Shown here in pieces: positions 44,101 to 52,731 of a stretch of DNA of 64,000 bases. Origin of the DNA: Dehalococcoidia bacterium (GTDB taxonomy: Bacteria; Chloroflexota; Dehalococcoidia; DSTF01; JACRBR01); NCBI GenBank assembly GCA_015478665.1, contig JADMII010000011.1, forward strand, positions 25,166 through 89,165, given 5' to 3'. Numbering within the stretch: position 1 is the stretch's first letter; each line of letters opens with the position of its first letter. The notes below the pieces were generated by a model, which made no database searches, was not told the origin of the DNA, and worked only from the letters and a program-made list of their open reading frames with translations. A program made the translations under genes and the position numbers.

Positions 44101-45213
44101 CTACAGCGCGCGCGCCTCCGCTCCGACCGCTTCCCGCTGCTCCGGATACCCGCGCGCCGCGATCGGCCAGACGCCGACGACATCATCGCCCTCGACGGCG
44201 TACAGCATGTCGTGCAGGTTGATCGTCGGGTCGATGTGCGACGGCCACAGCTCGATGCCGTCGCCGGGGCCTAGGTCGCAGTCCGGCGGCAGGGCGATCG
44301 TCGCGTGCTCGTCGCTGAGGAAGAGGACGGAGGCGCCTTCGATCCCCTTCACCGATGGGTTGCCGTGATCTTGCGAGCACGCCTTGTGGCCGTTGTCCGC
44401 GGCGCACTGCTCCGGCCGCGGACGGCTGAGGACCGTGCCGAGGACGCTGAACGCGAGCTCGAACGGTAGCCCGAGCCTGGCGTAGGCGGTGTCCATCAGC
44501 ACGTAGGAACCGGCCTGGACCTCGGTGATGCCCTCCATGCGGCCGGTGATGTCGTACGTGCCGGTGCCGCCGCCGCTGACGATCGGGCACGGCAGCCCGG
44601 CCTCGCGCAGCATGCGCGCGGTCGACAGCAGGCGCTCCATCGCCGTCGCCGCGCGCGCCGCTCGCTCGTCGCGGCCTTCGATGCCGACGACATGGCCCTC
44701 GTACCCCATCAGCCCGCAGAGCCGGACGCCGGCTGTCGCGGCGACGCGGCGCGCCAGCGCCATCGCCGGCCCGCCGGGGGCGATGCCGCAGCGCGGCAGG
44801 CCGACGCCGACATCGATCAGCACGCTGATCTCGACGCCGGCCGCCGCGGCCGCCCGCGCGATGTCATCGAGCCCGGCGTCCGAGTCGACGGCGACCTTGA
44901 TGTCGGCGACGGCACAGAGCCGCGCGACGCGGTCCGCCTTGCCGGCGCCAAGCACTTCGTTAGCGATGAGGATGTCGCCGGTGAGGCCTTCGCGGGCGAC
45001 GACCTCAGCCTCGCCGATGGTGGCGCAGGTCAGGCCGGTGCAGCTGCCCGCCGCGAGCTGCCGGCGCGCGATCTCGGGCGTCTTGTGCGCCTTGAAGTGT
45101 GGCCGCAGCTTGCACGGGCCGGTGGCATAGTACGCCGCCATGCGCTCGATGTTCCGTTGCATCGCCGCCAAGTCGACGACCAGCGCCGGTGTGGGGATCT
45201 CGTGCTTCTTCAT
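44101..45213 (-). CDS. D-threonine aldolase/D-serine dehydratase-like PLP enzyme
   Basis: The 370-residue alanine-racemase-fold enzyme has the PLP lysine in RPHFKAHKTPEI. It has the C-terminal metal site SHIDPTINLHD, in which Asp replaces the Cys of D-serine dehydratase. His-x-Asp is characteristic of D-threonine aldolases, which cleave D-threonine to glycine and acetaldehyde. A GGAGC box lies 6 nt before ATG 45213. It diverges from the RG-rich protein gene. A TAGATT box lies about 35 nt upstream on the minus strand. Confidence 0.8.
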   Translation of the reverse strand: MKKHEIPTPALVVDLAAMQRNIERMAAYYATGPCKLRPHFKAHKTPEIARRQLAAGSCTGLTCATIGEAEVVAREGLTGDILIANEVLGAGKADRVARLCAVADIKVAVDSDAGLDDIARAAAAAGVEISVLIDVGVGLPRCGIAPGGPAMALARRVAATAGVRLCGLMGYEGHVVGIEGRDERAARAATAMERLLSTARMLREAGLPCPIVSGGGTGTYDITGRMEGITEVQAGSYVLMDTAYARLGLPFELAFSVLGTVLSRPRPEQCAADNGHKACSQDHGNPSVKGIEGASVLFLSDEHATIALPPDCDLGPGDGIELWPSHIDPTINLHDMLYAVEGDDVVGVWPIAARGYPEQREAVGAEARAL

Positions 45214-45323
45214 CAGCTGCTCCGCACGCGCAGGCGCGCGCGAATCGAATCTACCATGTGGCGGTGGCAGCGGCGACGAGTGGCGCGCGCGTCGCGCGGT
45301 TTGCCCGCGGCTCGCCGCTTCCG

Positions 45324-45329
45324 TAGGCT
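45324..45329 (+). promoter_or_regulatory. Candidate -10 (TAGGCT) for the RG-rich protein
   Basis: TAGGCT ends 6 nt before the ATG at 45336 with no Shine-Dalgarno. Confidence 0.4.
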
Positions 45330-45335
45330 GCGAGT

Positions 45336-45956
45336 ATGGACGAAGGACGGACGCCCCGTCGCAGGCGCGGCCGCCGCGGGCGGCGTGGCGACCAGCGCGA
45401 CGAAGGCCGCGCGCAGCCGTCGGGGCCGGAGCCGCAGCGGCCCCCTGGTCCGCCCGGGCCGCCCGGCGCCGAGCCGCCGCGCGCTGTCGGTGATGAGCGC
45501 ATCGCCCCGCGCCAGCGACAGGACACGCGGCGGAGCCGTGGCGGCGCATCGCCCGTGGGCGATGACGGCGCGGCCGCGAGCCGCATCCATCGTTCGCCGC
45601 CAGACGAGCGCGGCGCACGCGAGCCTCGCGCTGCCCGCGATGGCCGCCAGCAGCGCGAAGGCCGGCCGCAGCGCGAAGGCCGCGGACGCGAGCGTGATCG
45701 CGACGCCCGCCCGCGCAGCTTCGATCCGCCGGTGCCGCAGGACGAGCGGTCGGTCGAGCTTGGCGCGGCGTTTCGGGAGGCACAGGGGGCGCTGCGCGAC
45801 GCGAGGAAGACGCTCGACAAGCGCAAGGTGGAGCAGGGCGACGAGCCGGAGTGGCTCGTGGCCGAGTACGCCGCCGCGGAGCAGCGCTTCGCCGACGCGG
45901 CCACCGCCTGGTCGGAGCACCTCGCGCAGACCGGCCGGCGTGTCGTCCGCCGGTAG
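45336..45956 (+). CDS. RG/P-rich disordered protein with conserved helical tail
   Basis: The 206-residue protein starts with about 130 residues rich in Arg, Gly and Pro, including RRGRRGRRG and a collagen-like PPGPPGPPG. This is an RGG-type, likely RNA-binding, disordered region. The last 65 residues (FREAQGALRDARKTLDKRK...) are charged helical and probably fold or form a coiled coil. I do not recognise a family. Downstream genes are unrelated. Composition-only evidence for function. Confidence 0.55.
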   Translation: MDEGRTPRRRRGRRGRRGDQRDEGRAQPSGPEPQRPPGPPGPPGAEPPRAVGDERIAPRQRQDTRRSRGGASPVGDDGAAASRIHRSPPDERGAREPRAARDGRQQREGRPQREGRGRERDRDARPRSFDPPVPQDERSVELGAAFREAQGALRDARKTLDKRKVEQGDEPEWLVAEYAAAEQRFADAATAWSEHLAQTGRRVVRR

Positions 45957-46054
45957 CGGTCGCCTTCACAACCCACGGTCAGCATGCATCCGTCTCTGCT
46001 ACCACGTCGCGGGCCACGCCTCGCATCTGGCCTCCCACCTCCCGCCCCTCCCTA

Positions 46055-46083
46055 TTGAAGCCAGCACCCGGCTCTGCTAGCGT
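46055..46083 (+). promoter_or_regulatory. Promoter of the acyl-CoA ligase-enoyl-CoA hydratase unit
   Basis: TTGAAG (46055-46060) and TAGCGT (46078-46083) with a 17-nt spacer. A leader of about 25 nt contains the GGAGGT box. Confidence 0.6.
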
Positions 46084-46115
46084 GGACTTCCAGCGAACGC
46101 GCCTGGAGGTCACCC

Positions 46116-47672
46116 ATGTTCACCAGCCCGTGGCCCAGCCTCGAACCGTATGCGCCGATGAGCGTGCCCGAGATCATCGAGGCGACGGTGCGCCGCCTGC
46201 CCGACAAGCGGGCGCTGATCACCGCCGAGGGCGAGGCGCACACGTTCGCGGAGTTCTGGCGCGATGTGCGCGGGATGGCGCGCGCGCTGCAGGACCTCGG
46301 ATTGCGGAAGGGCGACATGGTCGCGCTCTACGCCCCGAACTCGGTCGAGTACGCCGTCGTACTGCACGGCGCGCTGCTCGCCGGCGCCACCGTCACGACG
46401 CTGAACCCGCTCTATCGCGAGCGCGAGGTCGAACATCAGCTGCACGACTCCGGCGCCCGCTTCGTCTTCACGCTGGCGCCGCTCGTGCCGGTCGTCGATG
46501 CGGCGCGCGCGCAGTCGGACCATGTCGAGCGTGTTATCCCGCTCGACGAGGTGTTCCGGATGGCGCGCGCCGGCGGCGAACCGGCGCCCGTCGACATCGA
46601 CCCGCTGAACGATATCGCCGTGCTGCCGTACTCGAGCGGCACGACCGGCCTGCCGAAGGGCGTCATGCTGACGCACCAGAACCTGACGGCGAATATCCGC
46701 CAGACGATGGCGCTGCAGATGACGACGGAAGACGCTGTCGTGCTCGATTTCCTGCCCTTCTATCACATCTACGGGATGATGGTGCTGCTGAACTGCGGAC
46801 TCGTTGCCGGCGCGACGCAGGTCGTCCTGCCGCGCTTCGAGCCGGAGGCGGCGATGGCGCTGATCCAGCAGCATCGCGTCACGGACCTCTACTGCGTGCC
46901 ACCGGTCGTGCTGGCGCTCGTCAATCAGCCGCGACTGGCGGAGTTCGACCTCTCGTCGCTGCGCTTCCTGATGTCGGGCGCGGCGCCGCTGCCGGCGGAA
47001 GTCGGACGGCAGGCCGCTGTCCAGCTCGGCTGCGTCGTGATGCAGGGCTACGGCATGACGGAGGCGAGCCCGATCACGCACGTCAATCCGATCGCTTCGC
47101 CGCGCGAGGGCAGCATCGGGCCTGCGGTCTCGGACACGCTGGCGAAGATCGTCAGCCTCGACAGCGGCGATGAGCTGCCGCCGGGCGAGGTCGGCGAGCT
47201 GCTCGTGTTCGGGCCGCAGGTGATGCGCGGCTACTGGAAGAACGACGCCGCGACCCGCGAGACGCTGACCGCCGACGGCTGGCTGCGCACCGGCGACATT
47301 GCCTCCGCCGACCCCGACGGCTACATGCGCATCCACGACCGCAAGAAGGAGATGATCAAGTACAAGGGCTACCAGGTCGCTCCGGCGGAGCTCGAGGCGG
47401 TGCTGATGGAGCACCCGGGCGTCCGCGACGCGGCTGTGATCCCGAAGGCCGACGCCGAGGCCGGCGAGGTGCCGAAGGCCTTCGTCGTGCCGCGCGAGCC
47501 CGGCCTCGACCTCGACGAGGTGGCGGCGTTCGTCGCCGCGCGCGTGGCGCCGTACAAGAAGATCCGGGAGATCGCGCTGATCGACGCGGTCCCCAAGAAT
47601 CCGTCGGGGAAGATCTTGCGGCGGCAGCTGATCGAAGAGGAGCGCGCGCGCACGGCCGCCGCCGCCGGCTGA
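46116..47672 (+). CDS. AMP-forming acyl-CoA ligase (4CL/FadD-like)
   Basis: The 518-residue enzyme adenylates a carboxylic acid and transfers it to CoA. It has the P-loop YSSGTTGLPKGVMLTH, QGYGMTEASP, GWLRTGDIA and the C-terminal catalytic Lys in PKNPSGKILRRQL. Its pattern is that of 4-coumarate/medium-chain acyl-CoA ligases. GGAGGT precedes the ATG by 5 nt. It is followed by an enoyl-CoA hydratase, consistent with acid degradation. Confidence 0.9.
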   Translation: MFTSPWPSLEPYAPMSVPEIIEATVRRLPDKRALITAEGEAHTFAEFWRDVRGMARALQDLGLRKGDMVALYAPNSVEYAVVLHGALLAGATVTTLNPLYREREVEHQLHDSGARFVFTLAPLVPVVDAARAQSDHVERVIPLDEVFRMARAGGEPAPVDIDPLNDIAVLPYSSGTTGLPKGVMLTHQNLTANIRQTMALQMTTEDAVVLDFLPFYHIYGMMVLLNCGLVAGATQVVLPRFEPEAAMALIQQHRVTDLYCVPPVVLALVNQPRLAEFDLSSLRFLMSGAAPLPAEVGRQAAVQLGCVVMQGYGMTEASPITHVNPIASPREGSIGPAVSDTLAKIVSLDSGDELPPGEVGELLVFGPQVMRGYWKNDAATRETLTADGWLRTGDIASADPDGYMRIHDRKKEMIKYKGYQVAPAELEAVLMEHPGVRDAAVIPKADAEAGEVPKAFVVPREPGLDLDEVAAFVAARVAPYKKIREIALIDAVPKNPSGKILRRQLIEEERARTAAAAG

Positions 47673-47742
47673 CGTGAGCGCCTGGTCGGGCGGGTGAGGC
47701 GCGCGTGACTTCACGGGGATCTGTTCAAACGGAGGCAGCACC

Positions 47743-48576
47743 ATGTCGGAAGACGTCCTGATCGACAAGCGAGACGATGGCATCGCGATGATCACGCTGA
47801 ACCGCCCGGATAGCCTGAACGCGATGGGCGGCAAGCTGATGCCGATGCTCGCGCAGCACCTCGCCGACTGCGCCGCCGACCGCGCCGTGCGCTGCGTCGT
47901 GCTGACCGGCGCGGGACGCGCGTTCTGCGCCGGCGGCGACGTGAAGGGCATGGCCGCCGGCCGCGACGCTGTCGCCGGCGATGCCGACGGGTCGCAGCAT
48001 TCACCGGCGAGCGCGCTCGCAGCGGGCGTCGAGGGCCTGCGCCGCTCGCAGCGCGACACGAGCTACATGCTGCACACGATGGGCAAGCCGACCGTGGCGA
48101 TGGTGAACGGGCACGCCGTCGGCGCCGGGCTCAGCCTGGCGCTGTCGTGCGACCTGCGCATCGCCTCCGACCGCGCGAAGTTCGGCACGGCATTCCGCAA
48201 CGTCGGCTTCAGCGGCGACTTCGGCGGCTCGTACTTCCTCCAGCGCCTCGTCGGCATGGGGAAGGCGCGCGAGCTGTACATGACGGGCGAGATCCTGGAG
48301 GCGGCCGAGGCGGCGCGCATCGGCATGGTGAACCGCGTCGTCGAGCACGAGCAACTGGAGGCGGAGACGCTGAAGCTGGCGACGCACCTGGCCAGCGGGC
48401 CGACGCTCGCCTACGCGCGGATGAAGGAGAACCTGAACCGGGCGGAGACGTGCGACCTGCCGACGCTGCTCGACCAGGAAGCGCTGAACATGCGGCTCTC
48501 CGGCATGACGAACGACCATCGTGAGGCCGCGCGCGCATTCGTCGAGAAGCGCCAGCCGACGTTCACCGGCAGCTGA
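47743..48576 (+). CDS. Enoyl-CoA hydratase/isomerase
   Basis: The 277-residue crotonase-fold protein has the oxyanion-hole regions FCAGGDVKGMA and HAVGAGLSLALSCDLRIAS. The usual catalytic Glu pair is not clear; GFSGDFGGSYFL carries an Asp in that position, so isomerase activity is possible. GGAGG precedes the ATG. It lies 70 nt after the ligase and is probably co-transcribed. Confidence 0.87.
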   Translation: MSEDVLIDKRDDGIAMITLNRPDSLNAMGGKLMPMLAQHLADCAADRAVRCVVLTGAGRAFCAGGDVKGMAAGRDAVAGDADGSQHSPASALAAGVEGLRRSQRDTSYMLHTMGKPTVAMVNGHAVGAGLSLALSCDLRIASDRAKFGTAFRNVGFSGDFGGSYFLQRLVGMGKARELYMTGEILEAAEAARIGMVNRVVEHEQLEAETLKLATHLASGPTLAYARMKENLNRAETCDLPTLLDQEALNMRLSGMTNDHREAARAFVEKRQPTFTGS

Positions 48577-48746
48577 CGGCGCGCGACGGCTCGGCGCGAC
48601 CACGGCGCCGGGACGATCCACCGTCGACGCGGCACGGTACCGCATCGCAGACGGCGCAAGCGGCCGGCCCTCGCCATCGTCGAGCTTCCGGAAAGATCCG
48701 TCGCTTTCGCCTCGGGACGACGCGACAGGCGCCACACGACCCGCGA

Positions 48747-48849
48747 CCGACGTGCTTCCGGGCTTGCGCCGGCAACGAGCGCGCCCGCGTCGAGACGGCG
48801 CTGCGTGGGCGGCGACATCCGACGTGCGACCGGGCTTGCGCCGGCAACG
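48747..48849. repeat. Two near-identical 31-nt repeats flanking 41 nt
   Basis: The sequence CCGACGTGC..CCGGGCTTGCGCCGGCAACG occurs at 48747-48777 and 48819-48849 with two substitutions. Each copy can form a CCGG stem closed by a GCAA tetraloop on the minus strand. The second copy abuts the greA stop and may terminate greA. The rest of the 274-base gap shows no other feature. Confidence 0.6.
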
Positions 48850-48850
48850 C

Positions 48851-49666
48851 CTACGCCGTCTTGATCGCCTCGATGCGCACCTTGAACGTGCCGGCGGGCG
48901 CCTCGACCTCGACCTCTTCGCCGGCACGATGCTGGTAGATCGCCTTCCCGAGCGGCGAGGCGATGGATACCTTCCCCTGTCCCGAGCGCACCTCGTCCGA
49001 GTTGACGAGCATGTATGCCTTCTCGTTGCCGTTGCGCAGGTCGCGCACCGTCACGTGTGCGCCGATGCGCGCGATGTCGCCCGGCTCGTCGGCGCCGTTC
49101 TCGAGCACGACAGCGCGGCGAAGCGTGGCATCGAGCTCGCGGATCCGCGCCTCCAGGTGCCCCTGCTCGTTGCGCGCGGCGTCGAGGGGGGCGTTTTCGC
49201 GGAAGTCCTTGTCCGCCATCGCCCGCGCGAGGTCGGCCTGGATCACCGGCCGGCGCTCCTTGAGCTGCTCCATCTCGCGCACGAGGTCGTCGTGGCCCTC
49301 GCGCGTCAGATAGATCGGCTGCGTCTCGAGCGTGTGCGCGGTGCTGCTCGGCTTGTTCGCCTTGCGGACGCGCAGGTGGGTGCCGAGGTTGGTGTCGGTG
49401 ACGCCCTTCTCCTTCGCCCACTTCAAAAACGCGCGGACGAAATCCGCGCGCTTCGCTGCATCTGAGACGGTGGGGGGGAAGTTCTCGGCGTACTGCGCCA
49501 CCTCGTGCCCCAGCATCGCATGGAGGTCACGGCTGGGGCCGCACCATCGGACGAACTTGAGCACTTCCGGTTGCGCCACCTGGCGCTGCGTCTGCTTCAG
49601 CGATGCCAGGTAGTTGTGCGCCACGTCATCGAGCGTCATGTGCCCGTTCGCCACGTCTTCGGTCAT
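48851..49666 (-). CDS. greA: Transcription elongation factor GreA with extra N-terminal SAM-like domain
   Basis: The 271-residue protein contains a standard GreA at residues 117-271: coiled coil IYLTREGHDDLVREMEQL, acidic tip DKDFRENAPLDAARNEQG and the C-terminal ASPLGKAIYQHRAGE. GreA stimulates RNA cleavage by backtracked polymerase. Residues 12-102 (VAHNYLASLKQTQ...RAFLKWAKEKGVTD...THLRVRK) are an addition resembling the core-binding SAM-like domain of tyrosine recombinases. ATG 49666 has AGGAGG 10 nt upstream; an ATG 9 nt earlier is too close to it. Confidence 0.88.
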   Translation of the reverse strand: MTEDVANGHMTLDDVAHNYLASLKQTQRQVAQPEVLKFVRWCGPSRDLHAMLGHEVAQYAENFPPTVSDAAKRADFVRAFLKWAKEKGVTDTNLGTHLRVRKANKPSSTAHTLETQPIYLTREGHDDLVREMEQLKERRPVIQADLARAMADKDFRENAPLDAARNEQGHLEARIRELDATLRRAVVLENGADEPGDIARIGAHVTVRDLRNGNEKAYMLVNSDEVRSGQGKVSIASPLGKAIYQHRAGEEVEVEAPAGTFKVRIEAIKTA

Positions 49667-49694
49667 CGATTGCATTCCTCCTGCCCTTCCATCG

Positions 49695-49724
49695 ATTGTA
49701 GGCAACCGCACAAACCCGCGTCAA
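49695..49724 (-). promoter_or_regulatory. Promoter of greA
   Basis: Minus-strand TTGACG (49719-49724), 18-nt spacer, TACAAT (49695-49700). It lies 10 nt from the plus-strand rsmG -10 box, so the promoters are divergent and close. Confidence 0.7.
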
Positions 49725-49732
49725 ACATAAGA

Positions 49733-49738
49733 TACGAT
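49733..49738 (+). promoter_or_regulatory. Candidate -10 (TACGAT) for leaderless rsmG mRNA
   Basis: TACGAT ends 6 nt before the rsmG ATG; no Shine-Dalgarno. Overlaps the greA promoter region. Confidence 0.5.
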
Positions 49739-49744
49739 CCGGCC

Positions 49745-50461
49745 ATGCCATCGCCCCGCCTCCGCACGGAAGCCGCCACCTACGGCGTCGTCCTCAGCGA
49801 CGAGCAGGTCGCGCAGTTCGACGCCTACGCGCGCCTGCTGGGACAGTGGTCTGAGCGCGTCAACCTCGTCTCCGACGCGAGCGAGGACGTCGTCGAGCGC
49901 CGCCACTTCCTGGAATCGATCGCGCTCGGAGCGGCGCTGCGGGAACGCGAGCTGCTTCGGCCGGACAGCGGCGTGATCGACGTCGGCAGCGGCGCCGGCT
50001 TCCCCGGCGTCGTGCTGAAGCTCGTCTGGTCGTCGCTGCGTCTGACGCTGCTGGAAGCGACGGGGAAGAAGACGGCCTTCCTGGACGCGCTCGTCGGTGC
50101 GCTGGGCCTGAGCGACGTGACGGTGCGCACGGGCCGCGCCGAGGAGCTGGCGCACGAGGCCGGCCTGCGCGGCGCCTTCGACCTGGCGGTCGCCCGGGCG
50201 GTGGCGCCGCTGCCGGCGCTGCTTGAGCTGACGCTGCCGTTCGTGCGCACCGGCGGCCGCGTCGCCGCAGTGAAGGGCTCGCGGGCAGCCGCCGAGCTGG
50301 CGGCGTCGCGTCTTGCGCTCGACGCGCTCGGCGCCCGCGCCCTGGCGATGCCGCTGCGAGTGCCCGGCCCGCCCCAGCGGATCATCGTCGCGGTGAAGCA
50401 GCGCGAGACGCCGTCCGAGTACCCGCGCCGGACGGGCGTGCCGCAGAAGCAGCCGTTGTGA
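49745..50461 (+). CDS. rsmG: 16S rRNA (guanine527-N7)-methyltransferase
   Basis: RsmG methylates G527 of 16S rRNA. The 238-residue protein shows the family motifs RVNLVSDASEDVVERRHFLES, IDVGSGAGFPGVVLKL and LEATGKKTAFLDAL, then ARAVAPLPALLELTLPFV. It usually lies near parA or gidA; here it is divergent from greA. Predicted leaderless. Confidence 0.94.
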   Translation: MPSPRLRTEAATYGVVLSDEQVAQFDAYARLLGQWSERVNLVSDASEDVVERRHFLESIALGAALRERELLRPDSGVIDVGSGAGFPGVVLKLVWSSLRLTLLEATGKKTAFLDALVGALGLSDVTVRTGRAEELAHEAGLRGAFDLAVARAVAPLPALLELTLPFVRTGGRVAAVKGSRAAAELAASRLALDALGARALAMPLRVPGPPQRIIVAVKQRETPSEYPRRTGVPQKQPL

Positions 50462-50617
50462 GGCAGCGGAACCAAAGCGGCATGCTTCGGCGACCGGCGC
50501 GGAACGTCGCGCCGCGCCGGCCGCGGTCGCCGGCCGGGCCGGAGCGACGCCGAGGCTAGACAGCGGGAGCGCATATGCTGTATGAGGTAGGCAGATGAAC
50601 CGTTGATGGCTGCACAT

Positions 50618-50633
50618 CTTGCCGGATGGCAAG
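50618..50633 (+). promoter_or_regulatory. Short hairpin upstream of the YIP1-like gene
   Basis: CTTGCC and GGCAAG form a 6-bp stem with loop GGAT, directly upstream of the GGAGG box. Could influence translation initiation; unproven. Confidence 0.3.
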
Positions 50634-50654
50634 AGCGGCGGAGGGAGGATCCTC

Positions 50655-51296
50655 ATGATGTCTCAGGCAGGCGGCATGAATGTCCAGGCACTTGTCGAGC
50701 GGCTGCGGCGTCTCGCCATGCTCGACACGTCCGTCTTCGACGAGGTGCGGGTCGACACCACGGCCACGATCCCGGCGATCGTCGTCGCCGCGGTGTCGAT
50801 CCTGCTGTTCGGCTTCGGCGGCTGGTTCTGGTGGGTGCTCGCGGACATCGGCGGCACCGGCAAGGTGTTCTGGCAGTCGCTGATCCTCGGCAGCATCGTT
50901 GCCTTCCTGCTCTGGGGCATCTGGATCGGCATCACCTACGTGATCCTGACGCAGGTGTTCCACGCCCGCGCCGACCTCAACGAGCTGGCGCGCGTGATGG
51001 CGTTCGCGACGGTGCCGCTTGCGCTCGGCGTGCTGATGTTCATCCCCGGCCTTGATTACGGCATCGGCCTGACCGCGGTGGCGCTGCTCCTCGGGCTGAC
51101 GGTGATCGCCGTGCAGACGGTGACCGATGCGCCTGCGGGACGCGTGCTGGCGGCGACGGGCGCCGGCTTCGTCGTCTGGGCCGTCGTGCTGGGTCTGCTC
51201 GTTTCGAATTCGCACATCTATGCGCCAGGCGTCTTCGTGTTCGATACCGGCACGGAATTCCTGAAGTCGCTGTCATCATCGTTCAGCAGCTTCTGA
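50655..51296 (+). CDS. YIP1-family membrane protein
   Basis: The 213-residue protein has about five TM helices after a 50-residue cytoplasmic N-terminus, including SILLFGFGGWFWWVLADIGG and a YIP1-like FATVPLALGVLMFIPGL. Function is unknown; YIP1-like bacterial proteins may shape membranes. GGAGG lies 7 nt before ATG 50655, which is the better of two neighbouring ATGs. Confidence 0.75.
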   Translation: MMSQAGGMNVQALVERLRRLAMLDTSVFDEVRVDTTATIPAIVVAAVSILLFGFGGWFWWVLADIGGTGKVFWQSLILGSIVAFLLWGIWIGITYVILTQVFHARADLNELARVMAFATVPLALGVLMFIPGLDYGIGLTAVALLLGLTVIAVQTVTDAPAGRVLAATGAGFVVWAVVLGLLVSNSHIYAPGVFVFDTGTEFLKSLSSSFSSF

Positions 51297-51389
51297 CCTG
51301 AGGCGGCGGGTCGCAGGCGCGCGCCTACGTCTTGACAACGGCGGCGCCGCCTCACCTCGACGCCGATTCTGGTCACGCCCGGCGCTGGC

Positions 51390-51395
51390 TATACT
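51390..51395 (+). promoter_or_regulatory. Candidate -10 (TATACT) for leaderless MFS mRNA
   Basis: TATACT ends 6 nt before the MFS ATG at 51402 with no Shine-Dalgarno; partial -35 TTCTGG 17 nt upstream. Confidence 0.55.
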
Positions 51396-51401
51396 CGCCG
51401 C

Positions 51402-52664
51402 ATGGAGCTGCTGCCGCGTATCCGCGACGAGCTGGCGTTCGAAGGCAACATCCGGAAGTCGTACATCTACCGCTTCCTGATGAACTTCCAGCTGTGGTGG
51501 CCGATCTGGGTGATCTACCTGCTCCAGGAGCGCGGCCTGTCGTACACCCAGATCACGCTGCTCGACACGCCCTTCTTCGTCCTCATCGTGCTCGCCGAAG
51601 TGCCGACGGGCGCCATCGCCGACCACTTCGGGCGCAAGACCTCGCTGATGCTGGCGAGCACGCTCTTCGCCGTGGCGATCTTCGTCTTTGGCATCGCGCA
51701 AAACTACTTGCTGATCCTCGTGTCATACACGGCCTGGGGGCTCGCGCAGACGTTCCAGTCCGGCGCCGACACGGCCATCCTCTACGACAGCCTCAAGCAG
51801 ATCGGCCGTGAAGACGACTTCCAGCAGATCAACGGCCGCCTCTGGGCGCTCACGTCGACCGCCGTCCTCATCGCGATGCTGATCGGCGCGCCGATCGCCG
51901 CCGCCACGAGCCTCTCGTTCCCGATCGTCCTCAGCGCCGGCGTCGCGCTCGTGGCGGTGCCGGTAGCGGCGTCGATGCACGAGCCGCGCCGCGAGCGCGG
52001 CGACGAGGCCGGCGAGTACGCACGGACGGTGATCGCCGGCATCCGCGACGTCTTCCGTACGCCGCCGTTGCGCTACATCATCCTCTTCAGCGCCATCCTC
52101 TTCATGTCGACGTTCGCGCCACTGATCTTCCTGCAGCCGTTCCTTGCGCATCACGGCGCGGGCATCGGCAGCCTCGGCCTCTGGCAGGCGCCGGTGCGCG
52201 GGGCCGGCATCGTCTCGGCGCTGCTCGCCGCGCGCTTCATCGCCCGGGCGGGCCAGCGCGCCGCGTTCCTGGCGATGCCGCTGGCGCTCGGCCTCTGCTA
52301 CATCGCGCTCGCCGGCATCGACCAGGCGTGGGTGTACGTGGCATTCCTGCCCGTCGGCATGGTGGCGGGCATGCAGAACCCGGTGCTCGCGACCTACGTC
52401 AACCGCCGCATCCCGAGCGAGCGTCGGGCGACGATCCTCTCGGTGCAGAGCGTGCTCGGAAGCATGCTGCTGGCGGCGATGGAGCCGACGGGCGGCTTCG
52501 TTGCCGACCAGCTCGGCCTGCGCGCGCTCTTCCTGCTCTTCGGCGTCCTCGTGCTGGCGACGGCGCCGGCGGCCCTCTGGCTGTGGAGCCGCGTCGAATC
52601 CGGCGATCTCGCCGTGACGGCGGCGGCGTCGGAGCGCACGGCCGAGGCGGTGCCCGCGTCGTAG
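51402..52664 (+). CDS. MFS transporter
   Basis: The 420-residue protein has about 12 TM helices and MFS motif A between TM2 and TM3 (GAIADHFGRKTSLML). It resembles drug/H+ antiporter-type MFS exporters; the substrate is unknown. It is convergent with the MBL enzyme gene. Confidence 0.88.
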   Translation: MELLPRIRDELAFEGNIRKSYIYRFLMNFQLWWPIWVIYLLQERGLSYTQITLLDTPFFVLIVLAEVPTGAIADHFGRKTSLMLASTLFAVAIFVFGIAQNYLLILVSYTAWGLAQTFQSGADTAILYDSLKQIGREDDFQQINGRLWALTSTAVLIAMLIGAPIAAATSLSFPIVLSAGVALVAVPVAASMHEPRRERGDEAGEYARTVIAGIRDVFRTPPLRYIILFSAILFMSTFAPLIFLQPFLAHHGAGIGSLGLWQAPVRGAGIVSALLAARFIARAGQRAAFLAMPLALGLCYIALAGIDQAWVYVAFLPVGMVAGMQNPVLATYVNRRIPSERRATILSVQSVLGSMLLAAMEPTGGFVADQLGLRALFLLFGVLVLATAPAALWLWSRVESGDLAVTAAASERTAEAVPAS

Positions 52665-52731
52665 CGCCGCGGCGGCCGGATTCCGCCCGGTTCCCGGCCC
52701 GCCAGCGAGCGGCGACCTGCGAGCGGCCGCG

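Noticed and set aside
48851..49666. Integrase or prophage remnant inside greA
   Set aside because: The SAM-like helical domain continues in frame into a full GreA with an intact coiled-coil tip. There is no catalytic recombinase domain, att site or phage gene nearby.
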